Shown here: one piece after another, positions 12,132 to 25,360 of the stretch
How positions within the stretch are numbered: position 1 is the stretch's first letter
Layout: each line of letters begins with the position of its first letter
Source: Branchiostoma floridae
Lineage: Eukaryota > Chordata > Leptocardii > Amphioxiformes > Branchiostomatidae
Length of the DNA stretch: 64,000 nucleotides
Direction of reading: 5' to 3'
Assembly: GCF_000003815.2 (NCBI RefSeq)
Contig: NC_049994.1
Location: 10,184,538-10,248,537, forward strand
Notes under the pieces: model-generated
Seen by the model: the letters and a program-made list of their open reading frames with translations, nothing else
What the model was told of the DNA's origin: nothing
Database searches by the model: none
Program-made: the position numbers and the translations under genes

Positions 12132-15100
12132 ATGTTGTAGATTGGTCTTAGCTAAATGCATACATACCAAATTTGTACTGAAAAAATATTTCTGTTCGAT
12201 GCACAAGGTGTTTGAAGGTAGCAACATTGTCAAGTGCTTATTATATTAATATTGAGATATGCATAAGGTATATGTGAAATGAATATAGTCAGATTGCATC
12301 TAACCAATATTTAGATTCAAAACATGTCAGCAATTCCAGACAAAAACATCAAGTAATCATTGTACAACGCATGAAAGTAAGGGCAGCAGTTAATTAGGCT
12401 GAAAGGCCGAAACATGACTTAGGGTTACTGAGTAAAGTAAGAAAAGTCTGAGTTCTAACATACATACTTCGAATCACAGTGCTTGTTGTAAGCATAAAGA
12501 TGGCACGCAAATATTGGATTCACTAAATAGACTAAAAGTCTTCATCTATAATGTTCATTTTCCCTAAACATGTTGCAAGATATATTCTCAACATGATGTA
12601 TCAGTTGCACTTTTCTTAAGAATTTTCTTGCAAGTATGTGTATTGAAGCTGAATTAAAACCGGTAAACTAAAAGTGTTGGTAATGCCAAAGAGATTGATG
12701 TTACGGATGCTTAAAGTCCAAAGAGCTAAACTATGCCTCAACTGTATTGGATTGTAGAAAAGGACATTTCTCATCTGTTTTCCATCTGTCTCTACAACAC
12801 GACTCTTAATTTCAGTGCTGTACATTTGCAAATATTTTGAGCCAACGGCAGTATGATGGATACAATCATTCGCCTCTATCTCATAAGTTCTATTTCCTAG
12901 CTTTTATATCCCTCAGTAGCAGTAACAGTTGTCGTTGTTGTCTCTCTAACCGCTTCAGATGTGCTTTTCTTCTCTCTCATCTCTCTCTCTGTGATTCAGT
13001 AGATTATGTCATTTGACAACCCGACATTACGTGAATACCACCAACAGTAAGCAAAATGTCTGAAAAAATCATCACAGTTACAAGAATCACAGTGCTCTCT
13101 GTATCACTAAATCTGATATCGTGAATATTCTGTATTTGGTGAAATGTACTGCTCATTTTTGTCTTTTATGCAGTACGGAAAAAAGACTACTTATCAACAG
13201 GGTAGCCTTACCTTACTTTCCAAACCTGTAACATTGATACATAAGAGTGGTAGTATGTAACAGTGAAAGCCCTTATTTTCAATGTAGACCTTCGGGTTCT
13301 AGATATTATTGATAGATAAATGTAAAGGCTGCCATTCCGTTTAAAAAACAACTTCCAAACCTTTGCAATTACAAATTGCAATTGTTCTTAAAATGGCATG
13401 ATTTCTTCATTCCTACTGACACAGACTTTTCTTTTAGTTTCCAACATTCATACAGCCTATAACAAATGGCATACCTAACATTGCAAGTGATATGCACATT
13501 GTAGCCATTGCCCCTAACTTGACAAACTGAAGTGTCTTAGTTTTGAAACTAGTAACCAGCGATGCAAAAAGCTGAAACTATGAAGTGAACATATTCTTAA
13601 GTTCAAATAGTTCAAACAGTTGTACCTGAATTATGTTGAAATGTAATTAAGGACATTTGGTTGTCGCTAGCTCGAACCATTGCTTTCGAAATATTGCAGG
13701 CATTTGTCGTCTTGCTCAATTCTATAGGACTGGTAAACTCTTGGTAAATTTCTCTCTACGAATGAACAGATGAAACTTTTGATATTGAAAACAGAAAACG
13801 TCAACAACATAAAAACGGAAGCTCTATGTTTTTGAAAGGTAATCTTTTATCAGAAATTCAGCGCCTTAAGCAGGAACATATGACTGTTTTGTTGCAGTTT
13901 GCAACAAAGTTGTATGGTTTTTCAATGTGAAATACATTCATTCAGCATAAACGAATTCGTAACAATTGCAAGACATTCCTACATTGTATTTCACCATTAC
14001 AAGTCGATTACAGAATTGTAATGACCAATCTCGTGACTTCTTGCATTTTTCGTACTCATTCGTAGAATACGATGACGAATTGGTAGATGATAACTATATA
14101 AGGAAACAATTAAAGCAGCCTCATTGGCCACGGTTCATCATAAAACACCTTTTTCTCATGGTGTAACGGAGCCACTCCATTCAATAGAATAGTCTGCAAT
14201 AACAACTGCGATGTTGCATCCCCACAGTTTTCGGGCGACGAATTTGCCACGTACTTTAAATACCACTTTATTTACGTTGTCTTGGGCTGAATATGTGTCA
14301 TCTATCTAAGGAGTACTACTCATTTGTACAGTCGGCGAAATATGAAGACAAAGGTACGTATATCTTTTTTTAGATTCAAAATGTTTTTGACAGATAAAAA
14401 TGCTTGGAGAAACCGACTACACAGAATAGATTTCATCATATTACGTTTCATGACAAACATGTTATGTAAGGTTTTAACCTTGACCTAGCTGTGTCCCAGT
14501 TGAAGTGGAAAACAGCATTTAATTGTTTGTCCAAAAGACTACATAGAAAACAGCGTACAATGGCAGAGCACAAACTGTACAGTTGTACCCTAGTGAGTCT
14601 ATTCCAACCACATATTTTCTTTTCCATTTCCTGTACGAGTACTCTATTCTCTACTTCAAGCTTTGATCACATTTTCGTGCAAGTACGGACGCTCTGCTTA
14701 TAATTACTCAAGAGTACAGTATTACAATAGTAACCACCCAAAGCGTAGCACTCATAGTCAGAAAATGTAGTAAGACCATATTGTTCAACATAACTACATT
14801 CAGCCATGTGGTAAGTTAAGAAACTATTGAAATGTTTATCATGATAAACGTTAGCTACTCTAGTTATATCGTTACACATCAATAAAGATATAATATATTT
14901 GTTGATATTAACTTCAGTGTTGTTAAGACCAAACACGTTATAAGAACAGAACATGAAAAAAACATGTATTCTCTTCAGTGCTTAGTTGTTTCAGATAATC
15001 CACTCGCTGTTTTAATGAATCACCTTTTGTATTTAACGACTTACATTGACAATTAAAGACCACTGCTGACTATCATGATTTAATTTAACAAAACCTCATC

Positions 15101-18100
15101 ACAGAAGTTCAAAAACCAAACATGTCGGCTGCTATGTCACACACAGACTTGACAATACGTTTATCTAGTATAGCTTATGTACTAAGCCAGCTTATGAAAG
15201 TTCCTCTCTTTTCGTTTGTTTTATTATGTTAGTTGTACAATTTGTCTTAAGATCACATTGGCATTCTACTTACTATGACATAACATTTTTTACGAACAAT
15301 ACACAATGTGATAGACAAGATAACAGGTACTAAGACAACTGTATATACCTTGGTAACGGTCAGACGTTTCAGCTAGTATCCGCTACCTGAATCCTCGGTG
15401 GGGTGGATTCTACCCGAAATGCCTGGCCGTTTCCAAGATATTTCAGTTGCTTAAGTAATTGGTCAATTGCGTATCTTATGATACACAGTAATGATACCTA
15501 ACCTTCTTGGAAATACATTAGCAATACGCGTTCTTAGTAATGATACTACATGTGTGCGCCAATGGCATCTTGCAGTTGAGAACTTCTGCTGTCAATCCCG
15601 CACACAGTCTCATGCCATTTCACTACGTCTGCCGTACTGCAAGTAGAAGAAAAAAAGACACAATTTTTGTTTTAATTAATGATAAACTGACGTACATTCA
15701 TACGACGAAAAATAGAAATGCAAAAATATGGATGAACGCTTTATTTCGTTGGCAACAACAAGAGGCTTAACTGCACGTACATATCATGCGCAGGTGACTA
15801 TTTTCCATTTCAACGACATCAAATGCCAATATGTCACAGATATTGAAAACAACAAACTCGGTGTAAAGCAAATTATAGTTAGTTATTATATGTTTTATAA
15901 TACAATTTCAGAAATATTTCACATGCATGAATTAACTAGAAAATTCTAAAATTGTGCTCCTTCTGTGTGTATCTTTGCATGGTCATTACTTACGTTCATC
16001 GTGAACATTTTGTCGTGGAATTAAAATTAGATACACTTATGAAATGTGAAATCCTACGGCTGTTTCTAATTCAGTCTTGTTGTTGTCAGCAATCAACATT
16101 TTTTCTATCTTTGTTGATATTGGTTCTTTCTTCAGTGTTCGGATTGTCGTAAAATGTACGGCCGAAGTGCGGCAGTGCTGAGAGTCTGCCATGTTGGATT
16201 TGACCATGGCGGTATATATCGTATTCTCTGCGTTTCAACGAAACCGTCTTACATATTGTTTTGTTAGTATATGCTCTGGACGTGCTAGTTATACTCTTTA
16301 GATAGTTAGTTTTTGTTTTACAGAAAATGTGCTTCATATCCCCTCAAACAATGTAACGTAACTGTTGTTGAGTTAGCCTCGGTACGTATTGCTAGTATGA
16401 GACACAGCAATATGAAGGTACTGCTGTCATTAGAAAAAACAAAGTGTACCGACGAAAATGAATATGATATATTAAAGACACTCGAACTTCCAGAATTTGG
16501 TCAGAGAAATTTCAAGCGACATATCAAATGCAAAGACCAGGCGTAGGACATTTGCTAGAGAGAATTTTCTTCCATACAGCTCAATTTGAATCAATCCACA
16601 CAATTCGCACATTTAACTTAATGCCATGGTGTCCTTCAAGAAAGAAATGCTTTAAAATCTTACTATGCCAAACAGTAAGGAAACTGTTAATGGAACAAGC
16701 TACATTAAACAGGCAGTGAAGTGTTCACCAGAATGCATACCAACGTTCTTGTTTGCAGAACTATGTTGATCTATATGTTAACTCTGTTGACAAGCGTATG
16801 CATCAAGAAGAAGGGCTTAAAATACTTATGGATACTGGATTGTAGGAAAGAAATAGAAATCTCCATCGGGGATTTGGAAATAACCTTTAATACAAATCCT
16901 TTCTAAGTCAATATACATCAGCTGAAGCTTTTCATAACGGTTATCATCCTAGCATCATTGTGTTGTCTTCTGCGGTGATAGCTTACTGTGCAGTAGGTTC
17001 AAACAATTCAACATCATCCTCATGTAATCTTACATAAGATGCTGTAATCTCTCTAAGTGTTTTTACTTAAGTGGATATTTCTGAAAATACATGCAACGAA
17101 GCCCTTTTAGTGCTGTTAGCTTGAAATGTTTAAGTCGAAATCCATTGGACGTGGAAAACGCCACCTACTCCAATGCATTCAATGCCTTGGACTCAACCAG
17201 AATGTCAATATGAATATGTATGTGTGAGTATACAAGTATAACCCTATAACATTGCAGGTCAGCCGGGGTTTGGCAATGTAAATAAACATGTAAACTTTAA
17301 GTGAAATGATCTCAATATGTGCAGGCGGGCAAGATTCCCTAAAGTTTTACAGCATAGTTGCCTCTGTGTTCACCTATAGAACTTTCCCCAAAACGCTGCA
17401 CAAGGGTCATCCTTGTTAATTTTCGCTGTTGCTGTTACCATAAAAGTAACAACCTATATATCAAATGGAAGCTAAGATTGCAGAAAATCTCTGTATAGAA
17501 CTTCAAAGAGAGTTAAGATAGCAAGCCAGCAAGTTCGACCATAAGAGGTATACCCGTCAATGTTATTTCCGAAACATACTGAATATCCATCCGTAGTAAT
17601 TTTGTACATTGGACACGGCCATGTAGACTTTGACGATGTTGTAAAATTGTGTACGCGGTTTGCATCGTATCTCAGCTGACATCATGTGACATCATATGAA
17701 TAAAGCATTAAACAATCATAACCTATCAAAGATAGTAGTGCGGTTGAGTGACAGTGTGCCCCGGGTTAGTGCCCCTGTTAAACGCTAGAATCTTTACTGT
17801 TTAAGACAAACTGCGTTGTTGATGCATACCAGGGGATCAACAGATATCTCAAGTGCAAATGATTTTTGAAAATATGAATATGGCTAAGATTATGGGTTAC
17901 TTGTAGTTTTAGAATTACTTAGCAGCTTTAAGCATGCAAACTCTTACCAATAGTGAATGGTAACCGACCAATTTGATTTTGCATTCACAGAAATACCTTC
18001 TATATATACTAAAATGTCAGCTTGAAACAGTAGTGTATGAATGCATTTTTAATTCAGCCCTATTCGTTGCAATGTCGCATAGGTTCCCATTTTCGAAAAA

Positions 18101-18489
18101 TCAAAAATCGTCTTCTTTAGAGCTTTCAATTTACAATTATAGAGATAAGTCAAGGTGAAGTTAAGAATCATTTAGGCATGTTTGCCAAACTACATTCATT
18201 TTAGAACACCTGATAGAAATTATCATAGCTATGTTTTAAACATATCCTGTACCTGCCGAATATTTCTTCTTTGGTCATCGTCAGGCAATGTCACTGTATT
18301 AATACGATATATATTATGTAAACGTTGTACGTCAATCAAAAATATCTTTGGATCCAAAATCTGTACTTATTCTATGTATTGATGCACTCTTTCACGATTA
18401 AGGAACGAATTTCCGAACATCTCATTGTCTGGCTGATAGCAGTAAAGCTTCTAGTCGTGGCCGTTGTTGTTTCGTGTTTTTCTCTGGGC

Positions 18490-18990
18490 TGAAATAAGGT
18501 GCTGTCATATCAAACATCATGCACAGTATTTCTGCCTTCTTCTTGTAGCTTCTGCTCTAGGTATGTTACCTTCCCCAAGATTGTAGCTCCGGTATTGCAA
18601 TTCTTCGGATCAAATACGTTGGACAGGTCTTCGTCTCCTTGCTTGCTTGTCCATATTATTTTGTTGACTTCAACAATATTTCGCATAATACAACAGTACA
18701 CATACTTTCCACAAAAAAGCAGAAATCCATCTTTTGCTTCCGAGGTCCTTGAAGTTTTACAAAGGTGCTTTTCGTCATTCTTCGATAGAATATAAGTATA
18801 CACTGCGATATGTTTGTGAGATGTAGATGGTCAATTGTCAATTCAGAGATGACTTCTTAAATGTGGCCTTGCATTTTCTTTTCTTAGCACTACAAATTTC
18901 TTCCCCTTAGAGCGCTAAACTCTTTAACGGTTCTCCCAGTTCGTGAACTTTTAAAAAAGATCAGTTTTTTTCCTTGGAGATGTTATTCGT
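18490..18990. repeat. Local repeat family, copy 1
   Basis: This is the longest of three diverged copies of one sequence within 3.5 kb. Shared landmarks are CTTCGATAGAAT (about 18780), GTCAATT..GAGATGACTTCTTAA (18837-18860) and a downstream segment with GTGAGCTT/GTGAACTT and AAGGAAAAAA-like text. On the - strand it holds an open frame of 97 codons (18803 to 18510) ending in a heptad-like YLEQKLQEEG stretch, which has no recognised family. It could be an unknown transposon or old duplicated exons. Confidence 0.5.
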
Positions 18991-19194
18991 TATCTATATT
19001 ATCTATATTCATTAAGCTACGCACTAAGACTGTGATGTTGACATAGAGGTACTGTTGCTGTATTTGTCTGCCTTATTGATATGTAATCTTGCATAAAAAG
19101 GAAACTGATATCCAAACACCTCAATTTCAGGATAAACAGCACTAACACGTATAGTTGAGACAGTGGCTGTATAGTCTTATTTTCTGTCATTTGT

Positions 19195-19590
19195 CATTTC
19201 AAACATACATAGTATGATCTGCCTTGCTCTCCTAGCTCCCTGTATAGGCATGTTTTCTTCCTCAATACATTTCCTTAGGATCAAATGTATCTACTAGGTT
19301 TCGTCAGTATCCTTTCTTGTATGTCATTGTGCTTTTTTGGTTGCAACATTATTCAATACAGCAATTTTCATGCATACTCTTCCCACATTCAACAAAAAGG
19401 CAACTTCTCTTTCGAGATTCTTAAGGTGCTTACAAGCTGTCTTCAACAGCAGCCTTCGATAGTATAAGAATTTGAGAATTACATGATCAATGATTAATTC
19501 AAATACCAAACTCTTACACGGTACTCCTATTCTGTGAGCTTCAATTTCCGAAGGAAAAAAGGGTCATATATGTTCATTACGTTCCGCGGC
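19195..19590. repeat. Local repeat family, copy 2
   Basis: This region aligns along its length with copy 1. Matches are TAGCTCCTGTATAGG versus TAGCTTCTGCTCTAGG near the left end, GGATCAAAT with ACTAGGT/ACAGGTCTTCGTC, CAACAAAAAGGCAA, CCTTCGATAGTATAAGAA (about 19454) and TGTGAGCTTCAATTTCCGAAGG (about 19535). Frames are broken by stops. Alignment was by eye. Confidence 0.45.
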
Positions 19591-20496
19591 AAGGTTGTCA
19601 TTATTTCTTACCCTGGAGACTATATGTAATAGGATGTTCAGATATTAAGGATAGGTAATAACAAGCCACATCGGTTGCGAATAAAACAACTTTAATTTCG
19701 ATATTGAGAACTGAAGTTAATAACTCGATGTGTCTCTCATGATTGAACAATCGTTATATGCCGAATGTGTTCCAGTTATTGAAACCTCTGGCATTCGGCA
19801 CTATTTTGTGTGTGAAGCTGCAGATATGCATGCTGCATTCATGGCCACATCACCTAGTGGCATCAAAGAGATCTTGAAATATACGATTTCAATTTCGTGA
19901 GCGAACTTTAGCAACACTATCTTAGGCCGTCAATGTATCACTACATGGACTCCTGTCAGATTATTCGTTAACTTCGACCTTTACAGTATACTTCTACTCA
20001 CATTATAGGAAATCAAAAGAAGATGTCGACCAAATACCTTTATCCATTGAGACAGCTGTAGGTAAAATCTATCATTGCTTTTGTACAGTTCTCAATACAG
20101 ATATTGGTTGGGAACAATACCAAAGTGTGTTGTAGTTTTTGAAACAAAAGTGGTGTCTGGTTTTAGGTGATTTAGGTGTTTTGAAAAAGTACCAAAATCA
20201 ACGAAAGATTCTTAGAATGTGGCAAAACATCAATTGTCAAATTACAAATGTCGCAATGAAATAAACTCCGTGTTCAAGTTTGAAAGAAACAAAAGTTTGA
20301 AGACAACTGATTGACACGGCAATAATTCTATATCTACTATGCTTGTTTCCGTCCAAATGCTACGAAATGATGTAACCTCCAATCGATACTTTTCAGATAA
20401 AGGCAGATAAAGGCTCCATAGATATTTTGAAACGAAAAGGTTCGATTTCAGTTTGTTTATCTCTGCCCACAGACACAGACAAATTTCTGTTATGTG

Positions 20497-20553
20497 ACTT
20501 GTGGTATTTTGAGACAGTTGAAAAGTCACTTGTGGTATTTTGAGACAGTTGAA
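20497..20553. repeat. Perfect 26-bp tandem repeat, period 31
   Basis: The 26 bases starting ACTTGTGGTATTTTGAGACA at 20497 occur again, identical, at 20528. The 5-base spacer is AAGTC. This is a recent short duplication. Confidence 0.85.
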
Positions 20554-21699
20554 TGATGAAGAAAGCCAGACGTCTCGTGACCTCTGACTCTGGTAACCAG
20601 GCACGTCTGGTGTGTTTAGACAAAATGATGATTTACCGATGTAAACAGAATCCGATACTCTTTCCTGGTTTTTACTTTACACTTCTCACGCATGTGGTGG
20701 ACACGTGATGCACAGGGCACGTAGGAAACTCCCCTCGGTTTGTAAGAGAGTAAGTGTGACATTTAACAGTTTTGGTACCCAAGTGAACTCGGTAAAACCG
20801 CTAGGAGAGGGTAAAGCCTTCACACAATATTTGTACAAGGATGACATCTCCAACTTCGATCCCATAGCCGTCAGTCTTTGACTGTGAATGACACTAGTGA
20901 TGGCAATGGCATATATTTCACCACGGTTTAGTTTCCAAAAATATCAACATTACTTGCTTCACTCGCCACTTGTTCTTACACCCTAGATTTAATAGAAATT
21001 GTCTCAGGGTGGATCTAAATGGATCTTAAGACTTTACATGCTGTTTCTAGCTCCGGGCCATGTAAGGTGTCATCAATCCGTCCTCGCCTAGGGAATTTAT
21101 TGAAGGTTACAACATTGAAACTCTGACTCCATGGCCGATAAGGTTAGGCCTTAGAGGTATAGTCTCATTAATGGTACCGTAAGTCATAGAAGTCTAAAAT
21201 TCAATATGGATTTTTCGATGGTTCAGAAAAGAAAGATAACTCAAAATTCGTTCGCATTGCGTTTTACGGTAGTTCAAAAGAAAAGAAGTTCAACAGAATA
21301 TTGAAGTTGGACGTCGTTAAAGCAAGATTTTTGTATATAATCTGTGGTATATAATAGTTATCAACGGACGTCGAGAATACGTGATGATAGACAAAAATTA
21401 TATACGTATCGTGCATGTTGACATTTATGATTTTGAATAGCCATTTGTGTATGTATGTTTTGCTACATCTCAAATTCTTCCGATTTTTGTCCTTCACCTT
21501 GAAGATTTGCGATGAACGCCGATAACTATGTGTTATCACCAATTAAGTACATTTTAATGACAAATATAGCACAACTATATATAGCGTAACGGAGGCATAA
21601 CGCCCCGAGCAACACAAAGTTTCAGATATTTAGGCACGTTATCTGTGAATCAGGCGTAGAGTGAGACATACGTTTATACTTTCTATACACGCTCTTTTA

Positions 21700-21985
21700 A
21701 TGTACAACACAACTAAAAGACGCTTTCTGTTTCCAAGGTTCTTATAGTTTCTACAAGTTGCCTTCGACAGTCTTCGATGGAATAGAATTGATACTTAGTT
21801 GATAAATTGTCAATTCCGAGATGACTTCTTAAGTGTTGCTTACCTAGTATACATTGTTGGAGCTTCCAGTTTCCGAAGAAAAATACATTCCTACTTCCCA
21901 AGTTCGCATACATACAGACAAATAGGTGTTTGTGTCATACTTTCCTTTCTAGCTTCTGTATCAAATATCATGACAAAATGATGTA
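21700..21985. repeat. Local repeat family, copy 3 (partial)
   Basis: This copy matches the right half of copies 1 and 2: TTCCAAGGTTCTTATAGTTT, GTCTTCGATGGAATAGAATT (about 21772), the near-identical GTCAATTCCGAGATGACTTC (21809 onward) and GAGCTTCCAGTTTCCGAAGA (about 21863). The segment CTAGCTTCTGTATCAAATATCATG near 21950 may be the left end of a further copy. On the - strand, GIDNLSTKYQF and EDCRRQLVETIRTLE are readable, with counterparts in the other copies. Confidence 0.45.
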
Positions 21986-22739
21986 TCAACAATGTATCGT
22001 GTTTAAAACTAGTATCTACGCCGTATATGATAGGTGAAGTGGGTTCATGCGCATATATTCTCACCTTAACTTTTGCATGCATACAACCGTAAGTTTACAA
22101 CGTGATAAATACTACAATATTCCGAGTAGAATATAATCTAAAATCTATATTCATATGCCTATTGATTCCATACATACAGAAGATTGAAGCATCCATACGG
22201 TAGTACAAAGAGACGCACATAGATATGCTTAGCTGTCTGCACTGTAATTTTGTTTTTCAATTTATTCTATGGTAAGATGTACTGACATTCAAATGCACCT
22301 CTGATCCTGGTATCTACTTTACAAAATGCATCAAGTTCCTGTTATAAGAAAAAAAGTCATGTTGGAATAGAAAGTTGATAAGTAAGATTTAAACAACAAG
22401 CAAGGTACACTGCAAAAATATAAAGCTGTTAAACATGGCACAAAAAGTTTGGAAACTTAACTTTGATCAAGCATATTTTCGTTGTTCCCATATCAGTAGC
22501 AGTGTATTATATATCATTAGAAAGTCTTTGTGATTTCTTTTTCTACGATATCCAACTTATCATAATTATAAGTTCATGAAACGGGCACCAGGTCTCCTCA
22601 CGTGAAGGGTTGCATAATATTAAGTAACAAGATCAGCCTACTGATGTCAAACGCTGCATTTAGTTTATTTTCTTCCATTGGTATTGCCCTGTGGACGAGG
22701 GTAACTTAAATAAACATGACACATTAATCAGAGACAAGG

Positions 22740-23130
22740 TTACTCTATATTCAAGCAAATAAATTACCCAAGATATGTTTAATCGAGTGATAACTGTTGG
22801 AAGGCTATTCTATTCTAAGACTGCACTCCTTGTATCCTTGGGTAGTCTGCAATGGCCTTGCTCTGTGTGGATGAGCGTTTCTTATCTCGGTGAATGGCAT
22901 CTGGTCTCATATTAAAGAGGTAAGGAATTGCGACTGGATGGAGAATGGTGTCTCTATACATCTCGCTGCATTGAGGTTGCCTTGGATGATGATGAACCTT
23001 GTTTTTCGTCGGCCTGTTACACCGCCCCACACCATGACGCTGTCTCCACCACCAACACCGTTACTCTATCCGTGAATTGAAACAGTCAGCGTTGTGTTCT
23101 CCTTGCCGCATTCACACTTTGATTCAACCA
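22740..23130 (-). pseudogene. Tc1/mariner-type transposase relic
   Basis: On the - strand, from about 23060, the conceptual translation reads GGGDSVMVWGGVTGRRKTRF and then IIIQGNLNAARCIE. This is the hallmark core of Tc1-like DD34E transposases, which cut and paste DNA at TA dinucleotides. A further block, RNAHPHRARPL in one frame and IADYPRIQGVQ in the next, corresponds to the region around the second catalytic aspartate (normally DNARPH). RIE*PSNS near 22790 matches the EWPSNSPDLNPIE segment that follows, where the third acidic residue lies. Frameshifts, at least two stops and loss of the N-terminal paired-like domain show it is dead. I found no terminal inverted repeats. Sites were identified by eye. 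Confidence 0.82.
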
Positions 23131-24201
23131 TTCAACTGCAGAATATCAAATCTTATCTACTCAAATATGCTTAAGATAAACCTGGATCTTTTTTATACAA
23201 AAAAATGAAAAAGGATTGATTGAATCATTGGCGCCCGCGCCATACCAACAGAACGATGCAGTGTTGAACACAAGTAGGAAAATTTCTACCAGCTCACAAA
23301 AACAGGCTTGGTGCTTGTTTCTAGAGTTTACAATCATGGTGAGTTTGATACCATAGAAAAAAATGAAAAACAAGCTTTTTAATGATATATGATACTTTGC
23401 AATGGATGCAGAGACGGCGGAAATATGATTGACCAGTTTCCAAACTTTTTGTGCCAAATTCATTTCTTCAATTGAAGAGGTCGATTCCCTTTTCCCAAGA
23501 AAACTGTGCTCATTACTAACTGATACATTCGGTCGACCACGTGTATGTAGATAAATTGCCTTACATTAATTGTATGAAGAGATAAGATGCTGCAATCAAC
23601 TCATATCTTGAACTCAAACAATAATCCGATAGACCGGTACAATTCCACGTCGTGGCCTCAAAATACAGGTGCCAGTATTCATCTTTGATCAAAGTATACT
23701 AAAAGCTACTGCCTTTCACAGTTACTATGAGCTGCATGTGCTCTTACAAATGTTCTTAAAGTCAAATGTATGCAGCAAAGTATTTAATCTTAAGCAACGG
23801 GAAACACTCCCCTTATTGTTTACCTGTGGCAGGTTTTACCAATGATGTACTGAACGATACTACAGGGTTGCATTGTTGCACTTTTGCGAGGCCCTGGGAT
23901 TTTGACCTTCAACATGGCAAATACTAAATGCTTTTGCTATCTGATTCTGGATAAAAACATACAATAGACAGTGAACTTTGTAATATGGAATGTTGCTGAA
24001 GTCAATTTAGTCACACAAATTGTGTGAAATGGGTCAAAAGAAGTTACACAGTAGTTCAAAGTGTCCTGCAGCTACAATCAGTTTTTCTTCAAATCTCTCC
24101 ACTGTGTTCTGTTCATCACGAGCTTCCTAAGCTCCCTTATACACTGATGTATGTATGTATCTGCATATGTATAATGAATCGCTTTAATTCAGTGTAAATT
24201 C

Positions 24202-24657
24202 ATGATTAAAAAAAAGGAGGTTACAACTACCATACGTTTCTTATGGAAATTATTGGAAAGTAATAGCCAAGAGCAAGGATTAGTGCTCACTCTTTCATAT
24301 GTTGTTAGTTGGTGCTTTTCGTTTCTTAAGTATTTTGTAAGTAAATGTCTAACTAACAAGCAACCGAGGTACTTAGATCATTGCTCATCTATCTGTCATT
24401 CAATTACCTACTGTATAATCAATGTTGATTGGAACATTCAAGTAGTTCTAGATAACTTTCTAAACTCCCCTTTTCGTATTTCCAATGTAAAGTTTGGATC
24501 CAAACAAGAGTTTCATGTTACCCATTGTTCTATCACCATATCGCAATTTTCCATGATTACCTTAACATACAAATTAAGAAAGCACAAGTATAGTGTTTCT
24601 ATCAATGTTCCGAAGAGCATTTTTCGGTTGCTACCACAAGCACGAAAACTGCACTAG
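24202..24657 (+). other. Longest gap-free open frame (151 codons), no recognised product
   Basis: The frame encodes a lysine- and serine-rich product with a hydrophobic segment around residues 28-46 (VLTLSYVVSWCFSFLKYFV). No family, no obvious splice sites and no codon-composition shift support it. At the stop density of this DNA, one frame of this length in 64 kb is only mildly surprising. Confidence 0.15.
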
Positions 24658-25214
24658 ACAATGATATTTCATACCTAGCACATACATACATGTGCCCATA
24701 CATATATTGTTTGGTAGATGCATTAAAATGTTCAGACACGACTGTTGAAGTCAATCTGAAATAAAACAGAAGTATTTCTAACTGCAATTTGTCTGAGCTT
24801 AGAACACTAATACTCCAGTATTAAGTATATACCTAGGAGCACAAGTCATCAAACACTGCAAATATAGAATGTTCATTGCATCGGATTAGATTGACGAGGA
24901 TAACCAATGTACTTGCACTATTAACCAAACAAAAGAAGTTATAACAAAGATTTCAAACAATAAATGTGAAACATGTTTAGCCTTTCTATCAGTTCAGCAG
25001 TAGACAAGTGTTTGTCTCTGTACATTTGGAAAGCTATGTACTGACATTACAGTGACCTTAACGCACGCTATGTGTAAATATCTTCGTCGAAAAGATTATT
25101 TCAGCTCTAGCCATGAACTTCAATGATTTCAACATTTTTACCAATGCAAAGCTGCATAGAACAGTAAAAAAAGAGCTGGATTCGAATAAAAATCGAGGAA
25201 ATGTACGAGGCTAG

Positions 25215-25360
25215 ATTCTATCATGATGCTGCCCAAACCCGCTTTCCACTAGACTCTGCGACTGCTGCGAGACTGCTTTGCGACCAAAGATTTAACAAAT
25301 CGCTCAACGAATTTCATAGCCAAACAACGAATCTATTTATGTTTGGTACGTTTTGTTCTC
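25215..25360. repeat. Dispersed repeat, copy 1 of a pair
   Basis: AAAGATTTAACAAATCGCTCAACGAATTTCATAG.. (from about 25287) resembles 47634 onward. Both go on to AACGAAT and TTTTGTT.TCTTT. The upstream part is rich in GCGACTGCTGCGAGACTGCT-like words. It may be a miniature inverted-repeat element, but I could not define termini. Confidence 0.35.

Larger units (their letters stand above)
3714..18489. other. Long non-coding stretch
   Basis: No exon, RNA gene or clear transposon was recognised apart from the gap at 5314-5413, the block at 10440-10700 and the inverted repeat at 11989-12131. A CT-rich patch lies at about 12966-13000. Open frames stay at or below 112 codons. Confidence 0.55.
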
